A DNA stretch of 53,108 nucleotides from Paractinoplanes deccanensis. Its GTDB lineage: Bacteria; Actinomycetota; Actinomycetes; Mycobacteriales; Micromonosporaceae. A program made the position numbers and the translations under genes. Each line of letters starts with the position of its first letter. Position 1 is the first letter of the stretch. This document shows positions 1 to 7,503 of the stretch, in pieces. The stretch is taken from contig NZ_BOMI01000150.1 of NCBI RefSeq assembly GCF_016862115.1, positions 1 through 53,108 of the forward strand, read 5' to 3'. The notes under the pieces are model-generated. The model did not search any database and was not told the DNA's origin. It was given only the letters and a program-made list of their open reading frames with translations.

Positions 1-1104
1 CCGTTCCCGCCGGGTCCGCAGGCTCACCAAGCGCGTCCGCCGGCACAACCTCACCCGCCGATGCCGCAGTCGCATCCTCAGGTGCAGCAGCCGCACCCGC
101 AGCCGCCGCAGCCCGGCGGCCCCAGTCAGCCGCCCACCGATCCGTTCCAGGATCTGCCGTGGGTGTCCGACGGCACGCCCACCGCCGAGGAGTTCGCCCG
201 CCGCCGGTTGGCGAAGCCCGCCGAGCCGGTGGCCAAGTCGGGCCTGCGCGGCGCGGTCAACAACATCACCGGCGGCCTGGTGAAGCTGGCCCCGGGCCGG
301 CACGAGGTCGAGCGCAAGCAGGACGTCGAGATGGTCCGCCGCAACTTCGGCGGCCTGCGCCAGGTCACCGTCGTCAACCCGAAGGGCGGCGCCGGCAAGA
401 CGGTGGCCGTGCTCCTGCTGGCGATGACGTTCGGCCAGAACCGCGGCGGATATGTGCTGGCCTGGGACAACAACGAGACCCAGGGCACCCTCGGCATGCG
501 CGCCCAGCAGGACTTCCACGCCCGCACCGTCCGCGACATGATGCGCGACCTGCACCTGTTCCGCGGCGCCCACGGCCGCGTCGGCGACCTGTCCCAATAT
601 GTCCGCGCCCAGGGCGAGGGCATGTTCGACGTGCTCGCCTCGGACGAGTCCGCCACCGCCGGCGAGATGCTCACCGCGGACGCCTTCGCCGAGATCCGCG
701 AGATCGTGAGCCGCTTCTACAAACTGATCTTTGTGGACACCGGCAACAACGTCCGAGCCCAGAACTGGCAGGCCGCCATGGACGCGACCGACCAGCTGGT
801 GATCACGATGTCGGCCCGTAACGACTCCGCCGAGACCGCCGCCCGCATGCTCGACCACCTGGAGCAGAGCGGCCGCCAGCGCCTGGTCCGCCAGGCCGTC
901 AGCGTCGTCTCGATGCCCCCCACCCGCAAGGACATCGACCTGCCCGCCATCCAGCGCCACTTCGCCGCCCGCACCCGAGCGGTCCTGCTGGCCCCCTACG
1001 AGAAGCTGATCGACTCCGGCGAGCCCCTCCGCTACGGCTCCCTGTCATCGAACACCCGAGACGCCTGGCTCAAGATCGCCGCCGCCGTAGCCGAAGGCCT
1101 CTGA
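1..1104 (+). CDS. ParA/MinD-like P-loop ATPase with Pro/Gln-rich N-terminus (5' end missing)
   Basis: The frame is open from the first base of the window, so the gene is probably cut at its 5' end; an ATG at 61 lies inside the same Pro/Gln/His-rich stretch and is not a convincing start. The C-terminal part carries a deviant Walker A motif, NPKGGAGKT, at about nt 376-402, followed by a WDNNET segment of the kind seen in actinobacterial ParA/MinD-like proteins, and a VDTGN segment near nt 735. The family binds ATP and often works in chromosome or protein positioning. Proteins with a disordered Pro-rich N-terminus and this ATPase domain also occur near type VII secretion loci (EspI-like). No ParB or secretion gene is visible here, so the role is open. 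Family assignment is firm, function is not. Confidence 0.85.
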   Translation, partial: PFPPGPQAHQARPPAQPHPPMPQSHPQVQQPHPQPPQPGGPSQPPTDPFQDLPWVSDGTPTAEEFARRRLAKPAEPVAKSGLRGAVNNITGGLVKLAPGRHEVERKQDVEMVRRNFGGLRQVTVVNPKGGAGKTVAVLLLAMTFGQNRGGYVLAWDNNETQGTLGMRAQQDFHARTVRDMMRDLHLFRGAHGRVGDLSQYVRAQGEGMFDVLASDESATAGEMLTADAFAEIREIVSRFYKLIFVDTGNNVRAQNWQAAMDATDQLVITMSARNDSAETAARMLDHLEQSGRQRLVRQAVSVVSMPPTRKDIDLPAIQRHFAARTRAVLLAPYEKLIDSGEPLRYGSLSSNTRDAWLKIAAAVAEGL

Positions 1105-1150
1105 CACCCCACAGCCCACACAGCACCACCGGCGCAGCGCCGCACCAGAC

Positions 1151-1197
1151 GCGGCGCGCGCCGCGTTGCAGCCACGGCCCACACTCGGCGCGCGCCG
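1151..1197. repeat. Two GC palindromes between convergent genes
   Basis: GCGGCGCGCGCCGC (1151-1164) and CGGCGCGCGCCG (1186-1197) are self-complementary and near-identical. They lie in the 128 bp between the ends of the ATPase gene and the convergent DUF3151 gene. They may help end transcription, but no U-tract follows. A third GCGCGCGC run lies just beyond 1207. Confidence 0.4.
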
Positions 1198-1232
1198 CGT
1201 GACCCCAGCGCGCGCCGACGGCGGGCGGGCGG

Positions 1233-1655
1233 TCAGGACAGGGCGTCGGCCGCGGCAGGGTCGCTGTCGCGGAGGAACTGGGCGCAGCGCGCCGCCTCGT
1301 CCGCCTCACCGATCTCGGCCGCCGCGAGCGACAGGCTGTGGAGGCACCGCAGGAAGCCCTGGTTGGGCGCGTGCGCCCACGGAACCGGCCCGTGCCCCTT
1401 CCACCCGTTGCGCCGAAGCGCGTCGAGCCCGCGGTGGTATCCGGTGCGGGCGTAGGCGTAAGCGGTCACCGGCTCACCCGCGGCGAGCGCGTCGGCGGCC
1501 AGCGCGGCCCAGCCACCGCTGTAGGCGGGATGCGCCGCGGCGACGGTCTTGAGAGCGTCGGTGGTGCCGGCCTGGGTGGCCTCCGCGAGGGCCTTGTCGG
1601 CCTCTTCATCGGCGGGCAGCAGCGTGGCCGGCGGCTCGGGAAGGAGGTTCTGCAT
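1233..1655 (-). CDS. DUF3151 family protein
   Basis: This 140-residue protein reads MQNLLPEPPATLLP at its start and has the compact, Ala-rich helical composition of the actinobacterial DUF3151 family, with the conserved-looking stretch YARTGYHRGLDALRRNGWKG. The ATG at 1655 was chosen because the family begins just before a LLPEPP-type motif; the frame stays open upstream but that part is low quality. Function is unknown. As I recall, the family is often encoded close to class II fructose-bisphosphate aldolase in actinobacteria, and here fba lies 3 kb away on the same strand. The gene ends 128 bp from the convergent ATPase gene. Confidence 0.85.
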   Translation of the reverse strand: MQNLLPEPPATLLPADEEADKALAEATQAGTTDALKTVAAAHPAYSGGWAALAADALAAGEPVTAYAYARTGYHRGLDALRRNGWKGHGPVPWAHAPNQGFLRCLHSLSLAAAEIGEADEAARCAQFLRDSDPAAADALS

Positions 1656-1692
1656 GACCTTATTCAACCCGTCCCGTCCCCGTTGATTCCGC

Positions 1693-2688
1693 TCAGCCCC
1701 GATCCCAGGCGTCGGCGAGTCGCCGCAGCCTGTCCGCATATTCGATCTGCCGCTCCCACCCGGCCGGCCAGGCCTCCATGCCGAGCGCCGCTCCCGCGAA
1801 GGCACCCGCCAAACACGCGATGGAGTCGGAGTCGCCGGACGACGCCGCGCCCCGGCCGAGCACCGCCACCGGCTCCTCCGGCGAGATCAGGTAGCAGTAC
1901 AGCGCCGTCGCCAGCGCCTCCTCGGCGATCCACCCCTCGCCCGTGGCCAGGCACGGGTCGCCCTCGAAGTCGCCCGCCGCCAGGGCGGTCGCGACCCGGT
2001 CGAGCGCCGCGGCCGTCTCCGCCCACCCCACGGCGATGAACTCCTCGGCCGACCCGGCGCCCGACCGCTGCCACAGGTCGCCGAGCCACTCCTCGCGATA
2101 CACCTTCCGCTGGCTGTCACAGCGTTCCCGCAGCGCGGCGAGCAGATCCCCGGGCGCCAGGCCGTCGGCGAGCCACCGCACCGCGTACGCGGTCAGCTCA
2201 CTCGCCGCCAGCCCCGTCGGGTGCCCGTGCGTGAGCCCGGCCTGGAGCTGCGCCGCGCCCGCCCGCTGATCGTCACTCAGACCCGGCACCAGCCCGACCG
2301 GCGTGACCCGCATGTTCGCCCCACAGCCCTTCGACCCCGCCTGGGTCGCCTGCTGCCATGGCTTTCCGGCCGCCAACTCGGCGCAGGCCCGCAGGCACGT
2401 CATGCCCGGCGCCCGATTGTTGTCCGGGCTCGCCGCCCACGCCGCGAACGCCCGCCGCAGCTCCGGTTCGAGCGCCCGCGCGGTGAACGCCGGCGCCGCG
2501 AGGATCGCCTCACCCACCGCCAGCGCCATCTGGGTGTCGTCGGTGACCAGCGCCGGGTGCCCCGTCAGCTGTCGCGGCCCGCCCGGACCGTGGGCAGCGA
2601 CGATGGTGGCGTAGTCCTGGAACTCGGTGGGCTTGCCCAGCGCGTCGCCGTATGCCAGGCCGTAGAGCGATCCCGCTGCATTTCGCAC
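1693..2688 (-). CDS. ADP-ribosylglycohydrolase family protein
   Basis: This 331-residue protein has the full metal-binding signature of the ADP-ribosylglycohydrolase (DraG/ARH) fold: GDALG near the N-terminus, TDDTQMAL at about residues 46-53, and SGDSDSIACLAGA near the C-terminus supplying the second Asp pair. The family removes ADP-ribose from proteins or hydrolyses related ADP-ribosyl compounds in the cytoplasm using two Mg2+ ions; the substrate cannot be read from sequence. The start is the GTG at 2688, giving the usual VRNAAGSLYGLAYGDALG beginning; the open frame further upstream runs antisense through the neighbouring gene and is rejected. A TAGGGT box 7 nt before the GTG suggests a leaderless transcript. 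It is divergent from the LOG-family gene with only 18 bp between start codons. Confidence 0.88.
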   Translation of the reverse strand: MRNAAGSLYGLAYGDALGKPTEFQDYATIVAAHGPGGPRQLTGHPALVTDDTQMALAVGEAILAAPAFTARALEPELRRAFAAWAASPDNNRAPGMTCLRACAELAAGKPWQQATQAGSKGCGANMRVTPVGLVPGLSDDQRAGAAQLQAGLTHGHPTGLAASELTAYAVRWLADGLAPGDLLAALRERCDSQRKVYREEWLGDLWQRSGAGSAEEFIAVGWAETAAALDRVATALAAGDFEGDPCLATGEGWIAEEALATALYCYLISPEEPVAVLGRGAASSGDSDSIACLAGAFAGAALGMEAWPAGWERQIEYADRLRRLADAWDRG

Positions 2689-2694
2689 GCTGGC

Positions 2695-2701
2695 TACCCT
2701 A
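2695..2701. promoter_or_regulatory. Symmetric -10 element serving two divergent leaderless genes
   Basis: The 7-mer TACCCTA reads TACCCT on the plus strand (2695-2700), 6 nt before the ATG at 2707. It reads TAGGGT on the minus strand (2701-2696), 7 nt before the GTG at 2688. Both match the TANNNT plus 6-8 nt pattern of actinobacterial leaderless promoters. The two genes are only 18 bp apart, so there is no room for separate -10 boxes. Confidence 0.6.
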
Positions 2702-2706
2702 CGGGC

Positions 2707-3915
2707 ATGGTCGGCGATCCCCTTCAGCCCGTCTTCGGCGGCGACATCCCCTTCGACGCCACGGTCAACGAGATCGAGTCGCGCGCCGAGCTCGACGTCC
2801 ATCTCGCGAAGAAGTCGCTGGCCGACTTGGTGATCCTGGGGCTGCGTCTCGATCTCAACCCGCCGGATCTCACCGGCGTGGACGTGCGCGGTGCGCTCTT
2901 CATCGGCTGCCGCCTGGCGAGCGACGACGTCGAGATCGACCTCATCAGGCGCGGCGCCCATCTGGTCCCGCCTTTCGACGCGCGGCCCTACCCGACCCAC
3001 CCGGCCACCCTCTACACGCCCGAGGACCTGGCCTTCGGCTTCGCCCACGGCGGTTTCGCCGGTATGTACGACACTCAGGTCTACGAGCACTTCCTCGCGC
3101 ACGGCGGCGCGTCCCCGGACATCCGCGAGGCGATCGCGCAGCGGTTGCACGACGCCGGCATCGACAACGCCCTGGGCAAGGCCCTCGCCGCCTGGGTGCA
3201 CGGCCGCGGCGTGGCGGGCGCTGTGGGGATCATGGGAGGGCACGCGGCCCCGCGCGGTTCCGCCGCCTATCGCATGGCGGCGACGCTGGCCTGGCGGCTG
3301 GCGTCGGTGGGCCGGCTGGTCGTGACCGGCGGCGGGCCGGGCGTGATGGAGGCGGCCAACCTCGGCGCCTATTTCGCCGCGCGCCCGGCGACCCAGCTGG
3401 GCCAGGCGATCGAGATGCTGTCGGCCGCGCCGCATTTCGCCGACCACGATCCCTACACGGCGCGGGCTCTCGACGTACGCAAGAGGTTTCCCGCTCCGCC
3501 CAAGGCTGTGGCCGACGTCGTCGGCCGGCTGCGGCACGGCGGCCTCGCGCTGCCGACCTGGCTCTACGGTCATGAGCCGGCCAACCTTTTCGCCGGCCAG
3601 ATCGGCAAGTATTTCTCCAACGCCGTGCGCGAGGACTCGATCCTGCGGCTCTCGCGCGGCGGCATCGTCTTTGCGCCGGGGTGGGCGGGCACGGTGCAGG
3701 AGATCTTCCAGGCGGCGACGAAGACCTTCTACCAGACCGACGGGCCGTCGGGCGCCTTCGTCTTCCTCGGCGTCGACCACTGGCGTGAGCTGCCGGTCGA
3801 GGCGCTGCTGCGTCCGCTGCTGGCGAAGAGCCCTCATGGCGATCAGTCCCATCTGGTCGTGGTCACCGACTCGCTGGACGAGGCGATGACCGCGCTGTCG
3901 CACCGGCCCGGATAA
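2707..3915 (+). CDS. LOG (Lonely Guy)-type Rossmann protein, SLOG superfamily
   Basis: This 402-residue protein has a nucleotide-binding loop GGGPGVMEAANLGA at about residues 215-228 and, later, APGWAGTVQEIFQA at the place of the PGGxGTxxE motif of LOG phosphoribohydrolases. The second glycine of PGG is replaced by tryptophan, but the GT and the catalytic-type Glu are kept. Classic LOG enzymes are about 190 residues and cleave nucleoside 5'-monophosphates such as cytokinin ribotides. This longer form has an N-terminal extension of about 190 residues and a C-terminal tail. A cytoplasmic nucleotide hydrolase or nucleotide-sensing role is inferred. The ATG at 2707 sits 6 nt after a TACCCT box, consistent with a leaderless start. 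The only neighbour sharing control is the divergent ADP-ribosylglycohydrolase. Confidence 0.8.
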   Translation: MVGDPLQPVFGGDIPFDATVNEIESRAELDVHLAKKSLADLVILGLRLDLNPPDLTGVDVRGALFIGCRLASDDVEIDLIRRGAHLVPPFDARPYPTHPATLYTPEDLAFGFAHGGFAGMYDTQVYEHFLAHGGASPDIREAIAQRLHDAGIDNALGKALAAWVHGRGVAGAVGIMGGHAAPRGSAAYRMAATLAWRLASVGRLVVTGGGPGVMEAANLGAYFAARPATQLGQAIEMLSAAPHFADHDPYTARALDVRKRFPAPPKAVADVVGRLRHGGLALPTWLYGHEPANLFAGQIGKYFSNAVREDSILRLSRGGIVFAPGWAGTVQEIFQAATKTFYQTDGPSGAFVFLGVDHWRELPVEALLRPLLAKSPHGDQSHLVVVTDSLDEAMTALSHRPG

Positions 3916-3981
3916 GCCGGCGCGGGCAGTCAACCAGTGCGCGAGGAGGCGCGGGGAAAGATCTTGGTGGCCTGTGGATAA

Positions 3982-4503
3982 CTACGCCACGTGCACACGC
4001 CGCCAGTTGGTCACCGGCAGATCCTTCTCCGGCACGTCCGTCAGACCGTTCTCGTCCATGGCGTTGTAGACGGCCAGGCGAGCCTCCTCGAACAGGAACT
4101 CGACCGCGTGCAGCACCCTGGGCCGCCACTCGGCCGTCGTGATCAGCTCGATGATGTTGACCGAGCGCAGGCGCTGCCCGCGTGCCGCCCGCAGCGCCGC
4201 GTGCGGATCGGGGCGCCAGTCGAAATGCTCGTACCAGTCGATGGGAAGGCTCAGGTCGATCTGGTCCCAGGTGATCGCGCACTCATCGAATTTACGATGG
4301 GTTATCTCGACCCTTGTCACTCCAAAGTCGAGGATCACCGGTCCATCAGCGAACCAGCCTCGCTCGGCGATGTCCCACATCAGCCAGCTTGATCGCAACT
4401 TCTTGCCGATGAGCCGCACAAACCTGGTGCGATGAACTGCCGCCAGGGCCTCGGCGTCATGGTGCCACGTGGGCTCGTAGCCCTGGATCCCCAGCACGAT
4501 CAT
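3982..4503 (-). CDS. Hypothetical protein, 173 residues
   Basis: I do not recognise the family. The protein starts MIVLGIQGYEPTWHHDAEAL and is rich in Trp, His and Arg, with no membrane segment and no signal peptide; it looks like a soluble cytoplasmic protein. The ATG at 4503 is preceded by a strong Shine-Dalgarno sequence (GGGAGGTG about 5 nt upstream), which decides this start over an upstream in-frame ATG at 4560. Third positions are somewhat less GC-rich than in the neighbours, and the gene lies between fba and the LOG gene, which suggests an accessory insertion in a core region. Confidence 0.7.
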   Translation of the reverse strand: MIVLGIQGYEPTWHHDAEALAAVHRTRFVRLIGKKLRSSWLMWDIAERGWFADGPVILDFGVTRVEITHRKFDECAITWDQIDLSLPIDWYEHFDWRPDPHAALRAARGQRLRSVNIIELITTAEWRPRVLHAVEFLFEEARLAVYNAMDENGLTDVPEKDLPVTNWRRVHVA

Positions 4504-4604
4504 GATCCACCTCCCGGGGGACGACGATCGTATACATACCTCTGAGTAACACGGCAACAAGCGGCTGAGTCGTTAGTCCCCTTAAGGGTGGCGGCGGGGT
4601 GGTT

Positions 4605-4643
4605 GGACGGGCGGTCCCCTCGTAAGTGGACCGCCCGCCGTCC
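4605..4643 (-). terminator. Terminator-like hairpin after fba
   Basis: GGGCGGTCC (4609-4617) and GGACCGCCC (4628-4636) form a perfect 9-bp stem with a 10-nt loop, and flanking GGAC/GTCC bases can extend it with a bulge. It starts 14 bp past the fba stop on the minus strand. There is no clear U-tract. Confidence 0.6.
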
Positions 4644-4649
4644 TTTCGA

Positions 4650-5675
<1,026 letters not shown>

Positions 5676-5869
5676 CGGTGCGCTCCTTGCTCTTTGCGTT
5701 CGGGAGACAGAGGGCAGGACCGCGCTGTCCTCCAACAGGCAGTATTCCGTAGCCGTCCGGACGATCAGAAATGACCCCGTAACTCGGCCGTACGGAAGTA
5801 CGCGCGGCCGGTTTGCGAGCATGCTGAGGGGGAAACGTGGCCCCGGACCACACCGGAAGGAAGCCCGCG

Positions 5870-6049
5870 ATGACCTACCCAGGCAGCGACGACCTCGAAG
5901 CGCCCGACGCGGACGCCGCCGAGCAGGCGACCGACGCGTACCTGGACGACGACGGCGACGATCCCACGCCCTCGCTCGGCGACGAGACGCCGGAGTGGGA
6001 CGCGCAGGAGCAGAGCCGGTCGATCCGGTTGGAGGACGAATACCGCTGA
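5870..6049 (+). CDS. Small acidic hypothetical protein, 59 residues
   Basis: This very acidic, Asp/Glu-rich protein ends with SRSIRLEDEYR. Its DAAEQATDAYLDDD and EDEYR segments resemble small uncharacterised acidic proteins seen in many actinomycetes. The ATG at 5870 has GGAAGGAAG upstream; a GTG at 5837 in the same frame is possible but lacks a ribosome site. It lies between the divergent fba and the hen1-pnkp pair, 89 bp before hen1. No domain, membrane segment or cysteine is present, and it is probably disordered. Function unknown. Confidence 0.65.
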   Translation: MTYPGSDDLEAPDADAAEQATDAYLDDDGDDPTPSLGDETPEWDAQEQSRSIRLEDEYR

Positions 6050-6138
6050 AATCGGGCGTGGTTCCGCGCCGGGCAGGTTATCCACAGGCTCCGTAAAAAG
6101 GTCGCCCTAGATCGTTTCCGCGGCCCATCATTACGGGC

Positions 6139-7503
6139 GTGCTGCTCACCCTGACGACCACCCACCGCCCGGCCACCGACCTCGGCTACCTGCTGGTCAA
6201 GCATCCCGGCAAGGTGCATTCCTTCGACGTGCCCACCGGCACGGCGTATGTGATGTACCCCGAGGCCGGCGACGAGCGGTGCACGGCGGCGCTGATGCTC
6301 GACGTCGATCCGCAGCGCCTGCGCGCCCAGCGGGACGCGTTCGAGCTGAGCCAGTTCGTCAACGACCGGCCGTACGCGGCGTCCAGCCTGCTCGCCAGCG
6401 CCCTCGCCAAGGTCTTCCGCTCCGCCCTGCGCGGCGCCTCCAAGGACCGCCCCGAGCTGGCCGCGACACCCATCCCGCTCGAGATCCGCGTGCCGGTGCT
6501 CCGCGGCACGGCCGAGCTGGCCACGCGCCTGTTCACGCCGCTGGGGTGGGAGGTGCTGGCCACGCCGATCCCGTTCGAGCCCGAGATCGGCGGCCACAGC
6601 CGCTACGTCGACCTCACCCTGCGGGGTTCGCTCACGCTCTCCGCGGCGCTCAATCATCTGTACGTGTTGCTGCCCGTCCTCGATGACGCGAAGCACTACT
6701 GGGTCGCGCCCGACGAGATCGAGAAGCTGCTCCGCTCCGGTGCGGGCTGGCTCGCCGGCCACCCGGAAAAGGTGCTGATCGCCCGCCGCTACCTGGCACA
6801 CAAGCGGGCGCTGGCCACCACGGCGCTCCAGTCGCTCGAGGGCGAGGAGGCCGAGGAGCCGCCGGCCGAGGAGGACGCCGAGCTGCCGGTGGTCCGCCGG
6901 CAGTCGCTCGCCGAGCAGCGCCGCGACGCGGTGCTCGCCGCCCTCACCGACGTGAGCGCGACGCGGGTGCTCGATCTCGGCTGCGGCGGCGGCGCGCTGC
7001 TGACCGCCCTGCTCAAGGACCGCCGATACACCGAGATCGTCGGCACCGACGTCTCCGCCCGGGCGCTCGAGATGGCCGCTCGCCGGCTGCGGCTCGACCG
7101 GATGCCCGAGCGGCAGCGCGGCCGCCTCCGGCTGTGGCAGTCCGCGCTGACCTACCGCGACGACCGGCTGCGCGGCTACGACGCGGCGGTGCTGATGGAG
7201 GTCATCGAACACGTCGACCCGCCACGGCTGCCCGCGCTGGAGGCGAGCGTCTTCGGCCACGCCCACCCGGGCGCGGTCGTCGTCACCACGCCCAACGCCG
7301 AATACAACGTCCACTACGCCGGGCTGACCGGCATGCGGCATTCCGACCATCGCTTCGAGTGGACGCGCGCCGAGTTCGCGTCGTGGGCCACCCGCACCGC
7401 CGAGACATACGGATACAACGTGACGTTCAGGACAGTCGGCGAGGTCGACGAGACCACCGGATCCCCGACGCAGCTCGCACTCTTCGAGGCGGTGACCGCA
7501 TGA
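6139..7503 (+). CDS. hen1: Hen1, RNA 3'-terminal ribose 2'-O-methyltransferase
   Basis: This 454-residue protein is the bacterial Hen1 of the Pnkp/Hen1 RNA repair system. The N-terminal half (about residues 1-240) starts LLTLTTTHRPATDLGYLLVK, typical of the part that in this family binds and activates the Pnkp ligase. The C-terminal half is a methyltransferase: VLDLGCGGGALL is the SAM site, and MEVIEHVDPPRL plus a later RHSDHRF supply the Glu/His residues expected to bind Mn2+. It methylates the 2'-OH of the terminal nucleotide at a cleavage site so the repaired RNA resists re-cutting. The GTG at 6139 gives the family's normal N-terminus; a CATCAT box 7 nt upstream fits a leaderless start. 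The stop overlaps the pnkp start by 4 nt (ATGA). Confidence 0.95.
   Translation: MLLTLTTTHRPATDLGYLLVKHPGKVHSFDVPTGTAYVMYPEAGDERCTAALMLDVDPQRLRAQRDAFELSQFVNDRPYAASSLLASALAKVFRSALRGASKDRPELAATPIPLEIRVPVLRGTAELATRLFTPLGWEVLATPIPFEPEIGGHSRYVDLTLRGSLTLSAALNHLYVLLPVLDDAKHYWVAPDEIEKLLRSGAGWLAGHPEKVLIARRYLAHKRALATTALQSLEGEEAEEPPAEEDAELPVVRRQSLAEQRRDAVLAALTDVSATRVLDLGCGGGALLTALLKDRRYTEIVGTDVSARALEMAARRLRLDRMPERQRGRLRLWQSALTYRDDRLRGYDAAVLMEVIEHVDPPRLPALEASVFGHAHPGAVVVTTPNAEYNVHYAGLTGMRHSDHRFEWTRAEFASWATRTAETYGYNVTFRTVGEVDETTGSPTQLALFEAVTA

Noticed and set aside
2689..3933. N-terminal extension of the ADP-ribosylglycohydrolase frame through the LOG gene
   Set aside because: Composition is that of an antisense shadow, and the family N-terminus begins at the GTG 2688.
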